Positions 20,941 through 35,284 of a stretch of 64,000 nt of DNA are shown one piece after another. Origin of the DNA: Acarospora socialis (taxonomy: Eukaryota; Ascomycota; Lecanoromycetes; Acarosporales; Acarosporaceae). Both the position numbers and the translations under genes were made by a program. Within the stretch, counting starts at the first letter, position 1; the number at the start of each line of letters is the position of its first letter. Where the stretch lies: the NCBI GenBank assembly GCA_025617375.2, contig JAMYGW020000013.1, forward strand, positions 682,001-746,000, in the 5' to 3' direction. Below the pieces are notes generated by a model. The model was not told the origin of the DNA, did no database searches, and saw only the letters and a program-made list of their open reading frames with translations.

Positions 20941-23900
20941 ATGGCAGACCATGCGCAAGGCGACGAAGAGGATATGGACATCCCAGAGGAGACAGCACAC
21001 TCAGACGAGCACAGGCAGTATGGTCATGGGACTCTGACAGAGAAAGATTTGGATGAGAAGTATGTTCAGTATCAGGTTGTGTTTACTAGAGTAGTCTGCT
21101 CACAGTAACCCTGGAGATACCCGGACCGACCACACAACCACTCTCCAACTCTGCCGTTTCACGATCTCTTTTTGACACTGTTCAATCCGCTTAATGAAAA
21201 CAAGAAAAAACCTACGGGCCCGACGGTGGCGCGGAAGAAGCAGGGACCTCATGGACCGGCGAATTTGTCACCGAACGAAGTTCGCCGGGCCATTATTGAG
21301 AGGTTCATCTCGCGTTGGCGCAAGGAGGTTGGGAACGACATATTCCCCGCGTTCAGGTTGATTATCCCGGAGAAGGATAGAGATCGTGCGATGTATGGGT
21401 TGAAGGAGAAGACAATCGGCAAGCTCTTGGTTAAGGTTATGAAGATTGACAAGAACTCCGAGGACGGATTCAACCTCCTAAACTGGAAGCTGCCCGGCCA
21501 AAGCGCGGCCAGCAGAATGGCCGGCGACTTTGCTGGCCGATGTTTCGAGGTCATCTCTAAGCGTCCGATGAGAATAGCGGTGGGGGACATGTCGATCGGT
21601 GAGGTCAACGATCTCCTTGATAGACTCTCCGCAGCACAAAAGGAGGAGAATCAGTTACCGTTGTTTGAGCAGTTCTACGAACGCATGAACGCGGAGGAGC
21701 TCCTGTGGCTGATCCGAATCATTCTCCGCCAAATGAAGGTTGGCGCTACCGAGAGGACGATCTTCGACGTATGGCACCCAGATGCCGAGGCTCTCTTCAA
21801 CGTGTCCTCTAGTTTGCGCCGCGTTTGCTGGGATCTCTATGATCCATCTGTACGATTGGAGGGTGAGGATTGCGGTATAGCGCTGATGCAGTGTTTTCAA
21901 CCCCAGCTTGCACAGTTTCAGATGCACTCTTTCCAGAAGATGGTGGATAAGATGAGACCGGTCGAGAACGACACTGCGTTCTGGATTGAAGAGAAGCTCG
22001 ACGGGGAGCGAATGCAGTTACACATGGTCGAGGACGAGAGTGTACCCGGTGGGAAGAGGTTCTGTTTCTGGTCGAGGAAGGCGAAGGATTATACCTACCT
22101 GTATGGATGTGGCTTCGAAGATGAGAATGGCGCATTGACTCGGCACATCAAAGACGCATTTGATGTCGGGGTACGCAACATCATACTCGACGGTGAGATG
22201 ATAACTTGGGACCCAGAACAGGACGCTATGGTACCCTTTGGTACTTTGAAAACCGCTGCACTTGCCGAGCAACGCAATCCATTCTCCACCGGTGAGCGAC
22301 CGCTGTACCGAATCTTCGACATCCTCTATCTCAACGGTGAGGTGCTTACCAGCTACACTCTTCGGGATCGTCGAAGAGCTCTCGAGGCGAGCGTCAGATC
22401 CATATATAGAAGAATGGAGATCCATAGCTACACCGAAGCTCACAGTGCTGGCGAGATCGAACCACTGCTGCGTAAGGTCGTAGCTGAAGCCTCGGAGGGA
22501 CTCGTTCTGAAAAACCCGCGCTCGATGTACCGGTTGAACGATCGGAACGACGATTGGATGAAGGTGAAGCCGGAGTATATGACCGAGTTCGGGGAGTCTT
22601 TGGATTGTATTGTCATTGGTGGTTATTACGGCTCTGGTAGTCGAGGAGGCAAGCTGTCGAGCTTCATGTGTGGATTGCGAGTTGACGAGAACCAGATCCG
22701 TCAAGGTGCGAACCCGATGAAATGCTACTCGTTCTTCAAAGTCGGTGGTGGCTTTACAGCGGCAGATTATGCCAACGTCAGGCATCACACTGACGGCAAA
22801 TGGATCGATTGGGACCCCAAACACCCACCGACTGACTATATTGAGTTGAGCGGAGGCGACCTTCAATATGAGCGTCCTGACGTCTGGATCAAACCCAATG
22901 AATCTGTGGTCTTATCCGTCAAGGGTGCATCGATCACCACCACCGACCAGTTCCGCATGGGCCTCACTCTACGCTTCCCTAGGTTCAAGAGACTTCGAAT
23001 GGACCGTGACTGGACAACAGCACTGTCTGTACAGGGTTTCTTGAACCTGAAATCGAACGTCGAAAAGGAGCAGAAGGAGAAGGAGTTCAAGGTTGACGAC
23101 GGAAGGAGGAAGAGGACAAAGATTACGAGAAAGAAGGTTCTTGTCGTAGCTGGTAACGACGAGTTGTTGAAGACTGCCTATGCGGGACCAGAGACGAACA
23201 TATTCGAGGGGCTGAACTTTTGTGGGCCTTCCTTCATCAGTGTACATAAAATCAAGCTAATTGCAATGCCAGACATTATGGCAGAGTCATCCAAGCCCGC
23301 AAAGAAGAGCAAATCGGAACTGGAACAAATTGTAAAGTCCAATGGTGGGAGAATCTATCAAACACATAACGCGGTGCCAAATACCGTCTGTGTAGCCGAC
23401 AAACGTGAGCTAGAAGCCTCCCTTGCCTTCCTCATACTGACAAGACCCAGGCGTTGTGAAGGTTGCTTCTCTTCAGAAGGCTGGAAAGTTGGATATCGTC
23501 CACACTTCTTGGCTTTTTGACTGTATCAAGCAAAACCAGTTGGACGTTGGTAGACCCAAGGTGCTACTGCCGTTAGAGCCGACGTATGCATTCCAGTTTT
23601 ATCATACATTGTATCTTGGGCTAATAGCGGGGAAGACATATGTTCTATATCACGCAAGACTCCAGAAAAAATATTGAAGAGAATGTAGACCGTTTCGGGG
23701 ACTCGTACGCTAGAAACGTCACCGTGGCTGAGCTCAAGGACGTAAGTATACACTGCTCGCTCGGCAGCAGTCACTGAACGGTGCGAAGATATTCGAGCGT
23801 ATGCCATTAAAAGTCAACTCTCGGTTCGACGCTTCGAGATCGAAGGCGGAGCTCGGGGAGCACGACCACGATCTTGGACACTCAATCGCCTGCATATTCG

Positions 23901-24294
23901 AAGGTTTGTACATTTACATGGACAGATTAGAGCACGCGTCGACCGACACGCTCAAACGAGAAGCGCCGCACTCAACGGCACCGCTGGATCTGAGGCTCCA
24001 GATGGCTTCGAACACGGCCAGGTTCGCAGGCGCCCGGATTACGGATAATTTAAAAGAAGAGAATATCACCCATGTCGCCGTTGGCGATGATCGGTCGAGG
24101 CTGCGAAGCATCCGGGAAACCATCTCCAGGTGATCTACCCGTCCTTCTTGTCATGTCGCAGATAGGGCGGAGAGCTGATGGTATCGCGTAGGAGGAAACG
24201 ATTACCTCGGATTGTCACCGTCGGTTGGATAGAGCAGAGTTGGGTGGAGAAGACGCTCCTGGACGAAGAACGTGGGTTAAACCTCTGCGGCTGA
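20941..24294 (+). CDS. lig4: DNA ligase IV (non-homologous end joining)
   Basis: Six exons: 20,941-21,059, 21,117-23,404, 23,451-23,583, 23,636-23,741, 23,789-24,129 and 24,192-24,294, giving about 1,029 aa, usual for fungal Lig4. The N-terminal DNA-binding domain begins at YPDRPHNHSPTLPFHDLF. The nucleotidyl-transferase motif I is EEKLDGERMQ, with the AMP-accepting Lys near residue 333. EGLVLKNP and DDWMKVKPEY are later ATP-ligase motifs. The C-terminal third holds two BRCT domains (KKVLVVAGNDELLK start; DIVHTSWLFDCI; HVAVGDD..; IVTVGWIEQSWVEKTLLDEE) around the Xrcc4/Lif1-binding linker. It joins double-strand breaks in the nucleus with Ku and Lif1. The first acceptor (CTGGAG) is atypical but is forced by the frame. 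Confidence 0.93.
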
Positions 24295-25174
24295 TAGCAT
24301 CATGCTCTGTCGTTGCTGATCCTATTTCCGTAGGCTTCGCGCCCAGCTGAACGATACCAAACGAGGGAGACAGTGAGATGGTGTTCTCTCATGTGATTTG
24401 TGACCATGTTGTTGCGAGATGAGAACTTACGGAGTGATGGGCAAGCCAGTGCCGCACGAGGCTAACAAGAGACACCCGAAATGAAGGAGTCTAATCAAAG
24501 CTCTCGGGGCTGCCAAAGGCTGGTGATTACGATGGCGAATTGACTGACGACATGATGTATTTTGTACTATATACCTACATAACGAAGAAAATTGTACAGT
24601 CGCAAAACGACATACATGAACATTTCAACTCGATGCGCCGGCAAATAATACCAAATCTCTGCATAGAAAGACCATGTATACTGATAAACAAAGGACGTCG
24701 TGAACATTTCTCGTCGGTGGAAAGCTTCACCTGCAATGGCCGGAACACCTCGCTATATCCTAAAAATGCCCGATTGCAGATGTAAGACTCCCGAGCATCT
24801 CAATATATACCAATTCAACCAGAGTAAAAATTTATACCAATTCAACCGGAGTAAAAAATATCAGCTTGCATTCATATCATGTGAGAGGTAAATATCTTTG
24901 AAATCGCTGCCGAGGAGGTAACGAGTTGGGATGGCGGCACCTCGTGACGTCCAAGCGATCGGCAATGACCAGGGGTTCCTCACAATCACGACCATTCAGG
25001 GTGTCAGCTGCAATGTAGAAACATCCAGTTCCACCATGGCCGATTATCTAGTAGTGCTGGACGATTGCCGCTTGACTGAGCGAAGACGTGATTATCGTCG
25101 CCGGAGTGGGAGCTGACGTTCGCTCAATGTAAAGCACCAACGAGTGCTCTTTCATTCAGTCCGAAGACCACGAC
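24295..25174. other. Intergenic region with a small tandem duplication
   Basis: No coding frame is convincing between the 3' ends of lig4 and the next gene (they are convergent). The only structure seen is the 27-bp direct duplication listed separately. Short open frames here have no family resemblance. Confidence 0.5.
24806..24858. repeat. 27-bp tandem duplication
   Basis: Two head-to-tail copies of TATACCAATTCAACC(A/G)GAGT plus an A-rich tail start at 24,806 and 24,833, with one or two differences. It looks like a recent local slip duplication. No function is visible. Confidence 0.8.
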
Positions 25175-26656
25175 TCAATGCCCTGGCACCTGGCTTATCC
25201 ACCGCTTTGGTACGTCCCCGTGGAGTCTTGATTGCTGTTGGCACGGCGCTCGTGGTGGCAACCATAGCCGTGCCTTCCCCTTCGCATTGTCGGCGAGCTT
25301 CCCCTTTCTGCGCATGTTCATCTCCATCACGATGATACGGAGAAAGTCACTGTTCTCGCGAGGCTCCCGTTGACGTATTTCCGGAGGAGTGCCGGCTTGA
25401 GCGGCCTCTTGGCCTGTGTCTCGACCATCGACGTAACGCGTGAGGAATACCGGAGGAGAAGTTGCCTTGTTCGAAGCTGCGGTCGAGCGCCGATAGGTTT
25501 GCAGCTGAACGGAGAATGTACAGGGAAGTTCACTTCCACGACCGATGAAGTCGCAAGAGTGCATATGCAGCTCTGCCGGCGAGGCACTGATCGGGTTGAG
25601 GTACCGTCGGAGGACCGGATCCGGCGGCTCACCTGATGGCAGCGGCCGTCTATCATCCGTATTGTGCGGCTGGTTTGCCAGCAACGATCGGGTCAGACCT
25701 CCATCATGTTGGATAACCGGCGAGGTACCATTTGAGAATGACCGTGCAGCCGATTTCAGAACTCGAAGAGATGCCGTTAGGTTCGACTTGAAAAGTGATC
25801 TAGGGGGCACCGGAGGCGTGGAGACTCGTGGTTTCAAAACGTCTGTCCTATCTGTGGATTCTCCATTCCACAGTATGTCTGGCTCGGAGGGCGGAGATAG
25901 CAAGGGGTGGTCGAGAGCACATTCCTGAGCCTGGGGCGACGACAGTGCCCTTTGTCTCTTCTCGACACCGATTCTCCTGCTTCCAGGCCCCGGAGTGGGT
26001 GGCGTGCTCGAGGAGGCGGTGGATTCGCTATCGTTGTCCAGTGACGGGATCGATCCGCTTGACTGTGACCGCACCGTCTCTCTCAAAGTACTCGTGAGAT
26101 CAGAACCAGGAGCAGCAAGCGCTTCCGCAAGCTCTTCAGGTGCACTGAGGAGAATCTCTAATGACGATGAAGTATAATGTGTCGCAAGTTCCGAGTCTTC
26201 AGGACAGAGCTTACCGACTTGCAATCCATAGGCCGGGGCCTGCTCCTGATTGCGACGCCTGCTTTTCCTGTGGCGTTCGACGCTGCTTCGTTTGGAAGGG
26301 GGTGGTATCGATGTGACCGCGAGGAGTGCTCCGACCGCAGGCGGTAAGGCTTCGGGGTCATGCCTGGAACCGATCGGCTGCATCGGGCTACCGCTACATT
26401 GTGTGACTGCAGATCGACTTTGGTGCTGACGCAACGCTTTCGGGTGACTTCGTGTAGGAATGACGATCGGCTTTGAAGCACCGCCAGTCCGTGCTATCGA
26501 GTGTGGGAGATGTGTGGCTTTCACAACATCCTCTTCCTTCTCACGATCTCCCAACTGCGTCGACGAAGGCGCCCCGGAAGGAAGATCCTTGCTATTACGT
26601 CGTCTGGAGGGAAGCGGGGATGGTGAGGAATACATGAAACATCTCGGCACCATCAT
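25175..26656 (-). CDS. Conserved fungal protein of unknown function, Ser/Pro-rich
   Basis: A single-exon frame of about 493 aa from an ATG at 26,656 (26,632, MYSSPSPLPS, is an alternative). The protein is largely low-complexity (Ser, Pro, Arg). It has islands that look conserved: DHPLLSPPSEPDILWNGES, PPVPPRSLFKSNLTASLRV LKSAARSFSN (split here), and a C-terminal EPRENSDFLRIIVMEMNMRR followed by KARLWLPPR. From memory such islands recur in uncharacterised proteins of filamentous ascomycetes, but I cannot name a domain or function. No signal peptide or membrane segment is seen. It is convergent with lig4. Confidence 0.7.
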   Translation of the reverse strand: MMVPRCFMYSSPSPLPSRRRNSKDLPSGAPSSTQLGDREKEEDVVKATHLPHSIARTGGASKPIVIPTRSHPKALRQHQSRSAVTQCSGSPMQPIGSRHDPEALPPAVGALLAVTSIPPPSKRSSVERHRKSRRRNQEQAPAYGLQVGKLCPEDSELATHYTSSSLEILLSAPEELAEALAAPGSDLTSTLRETVRSQSSGSIPSLDNDSESTASSSTPPTPGPGSRRIGVEKRQRALSSPQAQECALDHPLLSPPSEPDILWNGESTDRTDVLKPRVSTPPVPPRSLFKSNLTASLRVLKSAARSFSNGTSPVIQHDGGLTRSLLANQPHNTDDRRPLPSGEPPDPVLRRYLNPISASPAELHMHSCDFIGRGSELPCTFSVQLQTYRRSTAASNKATSPPVFLTRYVDGRDTGQEAAQAGTPPEIRQREPRENSDFLRIIVMEMNMRRKGKLADNAKGKARLWLPPRAPCQQQSRLHGDVPKRWISQVPGH

Positions 26657-28537
26657 TGTCTGCAAGGAAGGCGACTCTCCTCAGGTGTTCAGCCTGAAAA
26701 GGATCTCCTGCTTGGAAGGGCGATTGGAAGGACCAGGTTGCAGAGAGCGGCGGAGTTAAAGTTGGGAGGCGACGTATGACTGGCAAGCGTGTTTTCAAGA
26801 GAGATGCGCTTTCACCACGGTTCAAAGAAGGAGAGCGCGGTTGTGCTGATGAGGTTGGTCTTTATTCGGGCAGGCTGGCGCGGAAAGGGTCCATCGTGAG
26901 TTTGAGACCTAGGTACTCGCACTCGAACAAGGCAGATTCGATTTGCGCGGTTCTGTCATTGTTCGTGTCGTGATCCCGAGTCAGGCCGGTGGCACCGGTA
27001 ATGGCGCTGTATGAAGGTGAGATAAGGTAGTCAGGTAAGGTAGGTAGGGAAGAACAATGGTATCGTCTTGGCAGCGCAAGGTTGCGATAACAGCGTCACA
27101 CACGGCCGGGTATCCGAGAAGGGTAAAAGCTTATCTCTAACGAAGCAACTCAACGGATGGCTAACTTGACTACACGGTAAGGTAAGCACGACGTACGATG
27201 AACCTAAATGGGCCTAGCTTCAGCTGACAGATCCGGGCTGACTTCCTGAGCATGATGTAAATGGAAAATGAAACCCCTACAATCCTAGGTATCATGCTAT
27301 GTACAGAACAACACAGTTGGGGATCAATATCGTGTGCTCTCAACATTTTTCTCGTGTAACTGATCAGAGATAGTCGATGCCCCGAGTCGCCGGGTCGAGG
27401 TTGCATGCACGTCACATGCAGGGTCTCACGCCCCACTCCCTCGTACTTAACAACCTCAGCGTACCTTAGGTACCTACCTGGTGGGTAAGGTAGGTACGAG
27501 TACAATTCGATGAGGGAAATGACCTCATCAGTGTTGGAAAGATAGGAGTGATGATATCGTAAAAGAATAGAGAATGGTCACCCATATATCATGCTCGCCA
27601 TGCTCGACATACTAGTAGGTATTATGTAGAGTACTACGTGGTACCAAGTACTTGACCCTGTTAAGTATTGCTTTTGGGTAGAAGGCCGGAGACGGCTCCG
27701 AAAGACATGCAGATCTATCGTGAATGAAGGGGGAGCAAACATCACATGTTTTGACTGTTTACTTTCTCCGGGTCCTGCCAGAATGACTGACGGTACCTCA
27801 CCTACTTTACTCACCTCCACAGCCTCTGCAGCTAGACGAAAAGGGTATTCATGCAGTTACCTATATATCGGGGAGAACCAACTCTCGACCGTGGTGCTAT
27901 ACATGCATGTGTCGGGGTCATCGGCGTGGGGGCCAACGGTAGAAACCAGCCTCTCTACTTTCAAAGCGTTGGCAGCAGATGTGTCAATGGGACCTCTGAC
28001 AAGTGTAGGAAACTGCGAGGATGGTCACCGTCCATTCGTGCAAGTCCTACTTCGCCCACCAGGAAGAATCGGCTGTGACACCACTCATGTCTCGCCGAGA
28101 GGAGCAGTACAGTAGTTTGAAAGATTTGTTCAGTGTGGTCATGATACATGTACCTGTGCCTTCCGCCGACGCCAAGCTAGAATATACAGATAGTAGAGAG
28201 GATGAAACATATCCACGATATGGGAACCGCCTCACCCTGCCAGAGGACCGATATCAAGTTCAGAGCCTGCGATCGTATCCAATGAAATTCGTCAACAGGA
28301 AATTGAAGTACCGAGCAAAGAGTTGATCAGCCCCACGTACAGGGGTGGAGGCCATGAAGCATGTTGCTGGTTGACGTTCCGTGGCGCGGGTTTTAGTGCG
28401 CAGCCAGCAGCGCACCGTCCGTACCTGTGTTGTTTTCCACGCCGCTCCGGGGTACCCAGACGGTCATCAGAAATCTTCGAGTGTCGTATCGGAGACCCAG
28501 CACGACGAGACTGTTGCGCAATCTGCAAAGAACTCCG
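26657..28537. other. 1.9-kb intergenic region rich in TACCT/AGGTA words
   Basis: Many short frames are open on both strands but none looks coding. Between 27,020 and 27,060 and between 27,455 and 27,505 there are clusters of AGGTAAGGTAGG and CTTAGGTACCTACCT words, partly palindromic. It lies upstream of the unknown Ser/Pro-rich gene (minus) and downstream of ase1 (minus). No RNA gene was recognised. Confidence 0.4.
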
Positions 28538-31020
28538 TCAAAAAGCATCTTCGTCCGTCCAACTGGCGTCGCTCCCTGCAGGCACGAGACGTCCGTTACC
28601 CTCCTCCACGAGAGTTCCCTCCGCTCCGCCAACTCCGCGAATACCCCTCACCTTCTTCGTTTGACCCGTGTGTGGCAAAGAGTACCCTCCATCAGGCGTA
28701 AATCGTTTGCCGCGTGCAGCTCTGAGTTTGGCGTAGTATGCTTCGCTCGCATCTGGTTCCGGTTCCGGTTCCGAGGCATCGTCATAGGTCTCCCAGTTCT
28801 CAGAGCCGGAGACTGTATTGTTTGTTGTCGAGGTTGCCGAGATCTGCCTACTGCTGGCGACAGAGTCGTGCTGCCCCTGCAGACGGTAACTCTGGTCATG
28901 ATGCGCCGCTCGCTGCAGGTCACGGTAGGTCTGCGGTGTGTTGCGTTCCGTGGGAACCAAAGAGTGCATGTGAGACGTTTGTTGCCGGTCATCATACACA
29001 TCCTCTGGAGTGATTTGTCTGACACTACCTGTTGAAGAGGCGACACTAGCACAACGCGGACTGTCCGAGGTGTACTCCTGTACTGGTGTAGGGGCAGGAG
29101 GTGGGACGAAGAGATCTCTCATTTTAGGTGGTGGCGCTCTCGCGGGCGGTCCCATCTTTCGTAAAGCGCTTGCATTGTATACCGGCTCTGGTGGGCCCCT
29201 CCGCTCTGGCGAGTTGTTTCCATGGGGCATATTACCCAAAGGCACCCGCGCTGGGATTCGCGAAGGCGTCCTTGCCCCTACAGTAGACGCAATAGAGCTG
29301 GCCAAAGGATTTCGTCTCATAGTGCTCATAGAACTCTCGGCGCCAGAGCGTGACGGGGGCGGCCCTCTCAAGGTACTTCCACTACGCTGGCTGGACGGCG
29401 CGGGCTTGTTAATCTTCGTGGCGGGAGGTGGGCATGAAGGTGTCTTTGACCGAGGAGGTGCAGCTTTCGACGTTGATGCGGCAAGCTCGTCGAGATAGCG
29501 CTCGCCGTGGACCAAGAACGGCCGACCATACTCGTCCTCCCAGCTTTCTAGGATCTTCTTGAGATCGGCTTCAATCTTAGGCAAGTCCTTGGATATCCGC
29601 TTGCGCATCTTCTCTTCCCGCAACAGACGGGTTGGATCACGTTTCTCGCCCTTTGTGCCTCGAGCCATCAACCGGGAGGCGTCTTGACTCGACGCGGCCA
29701 GTTCGTCACGCTCCTTTATGAGCGAACGGTGCTTTTCGATCAGCTGCAACGTAGGTGCTCGCTGCTCTTTAAGAGCCTCCAAGCGCGATATCTCCGCTTC
29801 ATGTGCAGAGAGCAACGCATCGCTGCAGACGTCCGAGAAGGCCGGGGTGAACTCCAACATCTCCTCTTCCGAGAAATACAGTTGGTCCCAAAGCTCCTGA
29901 AGTTTGTAACGTGCATCTTCGACGAACAAATGAAGATTCTGTCTCTTCAATTCATCCAATCGTGCCAGCTCATCCTCAAACTCATTGATAGCCCTCATTC
30001 CACACCCTCGGTTTCCGGCGAGGAACCTCCTACGCTCTTGTCCATCAATACCGAGACGGTCCCACAAGCCTTCGACTGCCGCCTTTAGCTCCTTCAACCG
30101 GCGTTCCCGACCACGTTTCTCCTCCATCAGTTTTTCTTTCTTACTTCGAAGTCTTCCCAAGTCATCCTCGTGCAGACCCAACTGTTCAGGGGAGTCGCGG
30201 TAGTTTTTGACAATCGCGCTGTCAGTTTGAGCTTGAGGTGTGCCGAGCTCCGCCCAGAGCTTAACGATCTCTTCGGCCAAAGCCTTGACGGATCCAACCC
30301 GACGGTTGTACTCCTCATAAACGCGCGTGAACTCATCGTCAAGAGCTGTGACATAGGTGGGAGAAAGATCAAAAGTGATCGGGATTGACGAGGTTGAAGA
30401 CGTTGGTGGTAGTGTGATTTTGACGAAAGATGGCTCGAGGTGGATGGAGTAGGATTTCAGAGCCTCGACAAGTTCTGCGTGTTGTCAGCAATGACCTAGT
30501 ATAATGGCGTACTAGGTAAGTACACACTCTTAACCTGCTCGAACCTCTCACGATGTATCTTCGCGATGGTGTTGTGCTTCTCTTTCAGGACTTGTATGCA
30601 CCGTGTGAGCGGGTAGGTGACCTTCAATGCCTTGTCCTCGAAGTTAAGCTCATGCCTGGCCTTGGCGTCATCCAGCGAAAATTCCATCTGCTTGATGTTC
30701 TTGATGATTAGATGCGCCTCTTCTACCATCTCGTTCTTCTCACTATGTGTTCAATGTAAGAGAAGCTGATATAAAACACAGGTTATCCAGGCATTACTTA
30801 CGCGGCGACCAGACGCAACTGATTGTGAAGAGTTTCAGACAGCGCTGCGAAGAGCTGGTAAGGTCAGCTCCGGTACGGAAGGGAAACATAAAGTACTTGC
30901 CTCCGACTCTCTGGAATCTCTCTCATGGCTGGGGACGCCTATCTCATCGAAGAGGCCTTGCAATTGACCGATAATAGTGGTGACTTGTGTGGTCAAGTAA
31001 TTCGTGTCCATGGCTGCCAT
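28538..31020 (-). CDS. ase1: Microtubule bundler Ase1/PRC1/MAP65
   Basis: Exons on the minus strand: 31,020-30,901, 30,854-30,802, 30,742 to about 30,529, and about 30,472-28,538. The N-terminal part (TTIIGQLQGLFDEIGVPSHERDSRE) is the dimerisation start. Long helical repeats follow (IKNIKQMEFSLDD, then LWAELGTPQAQTDSAI, LWDRLGIDGQERRRFL, LQELWDQLYFSEEEMLEF). The conserved microtubule-binding spectrin segment has DPTRLLREEKMRKRISKDLP and LESWEDEYGRPFLVHGERYL. The C-terminal ~250 residues are disordered, basic and Ser/Pro-rich, as in yeast Ase1. It crosslinks antiparallel spindle microtubules in anaphase and is normally controlled by Cdk1. The first intron uses a GC donor (GCAAGT). It is divergent from CSN5. 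Confidence 0.93.
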
Positions 31021-31637
31021 CAGCTCGGAATAACTGGCTACAGCAGATGAACTCGCAGTCTTGTGGTGCAAGAGCTCAGCTGTGAAGATGAACTGGAGCG
31101 GCGCGATTGTGCGTAGCGCGTTGTGATTTCTAGCAATCTCGTGAACATGGGAACAAAACAAGATAGGGAGCTGAGAAGCTTTACAAGTGAGTTGATCTCA
31201 ATCTTGATGCACGACGATCATGATTCGCGTTGACTCTTGATTATGATTTGCCGCAACATCACAAATGGTAGTGGTTGGACTGTTAGTCGAACCTGTTGCC
31301 CAGCAACGCTAGCGCCGGAAGATCTGGAGAAGTCCGTCCAAACCTATTTTGTAACTTAAGGTTCTGATTTGATCTCCCTTCACTGTGCGAGTAACATTAG
31401 CTCCATAGAGTGGGGAGGTTTTCAGGATTCTACGCATAAGGTATTCGCAAGATTCTGGGCAACCTATGTGACAATTACGTCTTGTGGTAGAGGTCACAAT
31501 AATCTGCTCTCACTGCTCTTATGCCAGCCCATAACCGTACACGTTGGTAACTCACTGAGCTGCCGAGCCAACTCAGCCTGTGGTAAGCCCCAAGTGTAGG
31601 TGAGTTCCACTTGGCCCAGCTCATCGAGCATCCTACC
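31021..31637. promoter_or_regulatory. Divergent upstream region of ase1 and csn5
   Basis: This 0.6-kb region lies between two divergent starts. No coding frame is convincing, and no motif beyond general promoter position is recognised. Confidence 0.35.
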
Positions 31638-32716
31638 ATGGAGTCTGCACGTAGGAGTTGGGGTCAGTCAGCAACCCTGCACCCAAAGAAGTCTTCCGCT
31701 TTACTCATGTGCTCCCAGAGTTGGAAAACTCCGTCAAGCTGGTGGATCCTCATCGCGATGCCCTTTACGCCTACGACGAACACGAGCAAAAAGCGATACA
31801 GAATGCCAAACCATGGAGGAGCGACCCCCATCATTTCAAGAACGTCCGAATCTCGGCCGTTGCCCTTCTCAAGATGGTCATGCACGCTCGATCCGGTGGT
31901 TCTATCGAAGTCATGGGCTTGATGCAGGGGAAGATCGCCGGAGACACCTTCATCGTTACGGACGCCTTCCGACTACCTGTCGAGGGGACGGAGACCAGAG
32001 TGAACGCTCAGGACGACGCGAACGAGTACATGGTGGGCTACCTGCAAGCTTGTCGGGATGCAGGACGGTTGGAGAACGCGCTTGGGTGGTATCACAGCCA
32101 TCCGGGATATGGGTGTTGGTTGAGCGGGATCGACGTCAACACGCAAATGATGCAGCAGGAGTTTCAAGATCCGTTCCTGGCAGTGGTCATCGATCCCGAT
32201 CGGACAATTTCCGCGGGGAAGGTAGAAATCGGCGCTTTCCGGACGTTTCCCAAGGACTATAAACCACCGGCAGGTCGGGGAGAGGACGATTACCAGACGA
32301 TACCCCTGGCGAAGATTGAAGATTTCGGTGCCCATGCGAGCCAGTACTACTCCCTGGAGATTTCTCACTTCAAGAGCTCACTTGATACACACTTGCTGGA
32401 GCTGTTGTGGAACAAATACTGGGTCTCGACGCTGGGCCAGAGCCCGCTGTTTACGAACCGAGATTACAGCAGCAAGCAGATGCTCGACTTGAGCCAGAAG
32501 ATTCGGCAGGCAGAGGAGAACGTGCGTGAGAGTTCAAGAGGCTGGCCGCGTCTGGGCTCGTCAGCTGGCGGTGGGAAGGACGCACAGCTGGAGAGAGTCG
32601 TACGAGATAGTAACAAGATTGCTGGAGAGGAAGTTACAGGGCTGTTGGCGGGAGAAGTAAAGGCGAAACTTTTCAATGGGCTTGGTAGCACTGCGACGGG
32701 GCAAGCGCAGGCTTGA
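31638..32716 (+). CDS. csn5: COP9 signalosome subunit 5, JAMM deneddylase
   Basis: Two exons, 31,638-31,662 and 31,719-32,716, give 340 aa. Splicing joins MESARRSW to [17 protein letters not shown], the usual CSN5 start. The MPN+ domain has [10 protein letters not shown] and the zinc-binding JAMM motif [15 protein letters not shown] (two His and an Asp ligand). The C-terminal helical tail contains [17 protein letters not shown] and the [10 protein letters not shown] helix. It is the catalytic subunit that removes Nedd8 from cullins and so controls SCF-type ubiquitin ligases. In filamentous fungi CSN is known to affect development and secondary metabolism. It is convergent with the GluRS gene, with 136 bp between stops. 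Confidence 0.96.
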
Positions 32717-32852
32717 AGGATATCTCGCACAAGGGAGGCCTTTCCCTGGAGTATGAGCTATGGCGGTAACGGCGTCTGACTGCTGGCAAGCAATATCATG
32801 TGTATTTGAAATCATGAAAGACGATCTAGTAGGACACATGGCCTAATGAACA

Positions 32853-35284
<2,432 letters not shown>

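Noticed and set aside
22018-22866. Long minus-strand frame over lig4
   Set aside because: It is the antisense of the ligase catalytic domain and has no motif of its own.
24540-24891. Small plus-strand frames after lig4
   Set aside because: They are short, overlap a 27-bp duplication, lack family resemblance, and have no promoter or splice logic.
28323-29498. Several plus-strand frames over ase1
   Set aside because: They are antisense of the disordered C-terminal region of Ase1.
31600-32262. Plus-strand 220-codon frame over csn5
   Set aside because: It is an out-of-frame shadow; only its first 8 codons are used, as CSN5 exon 1.
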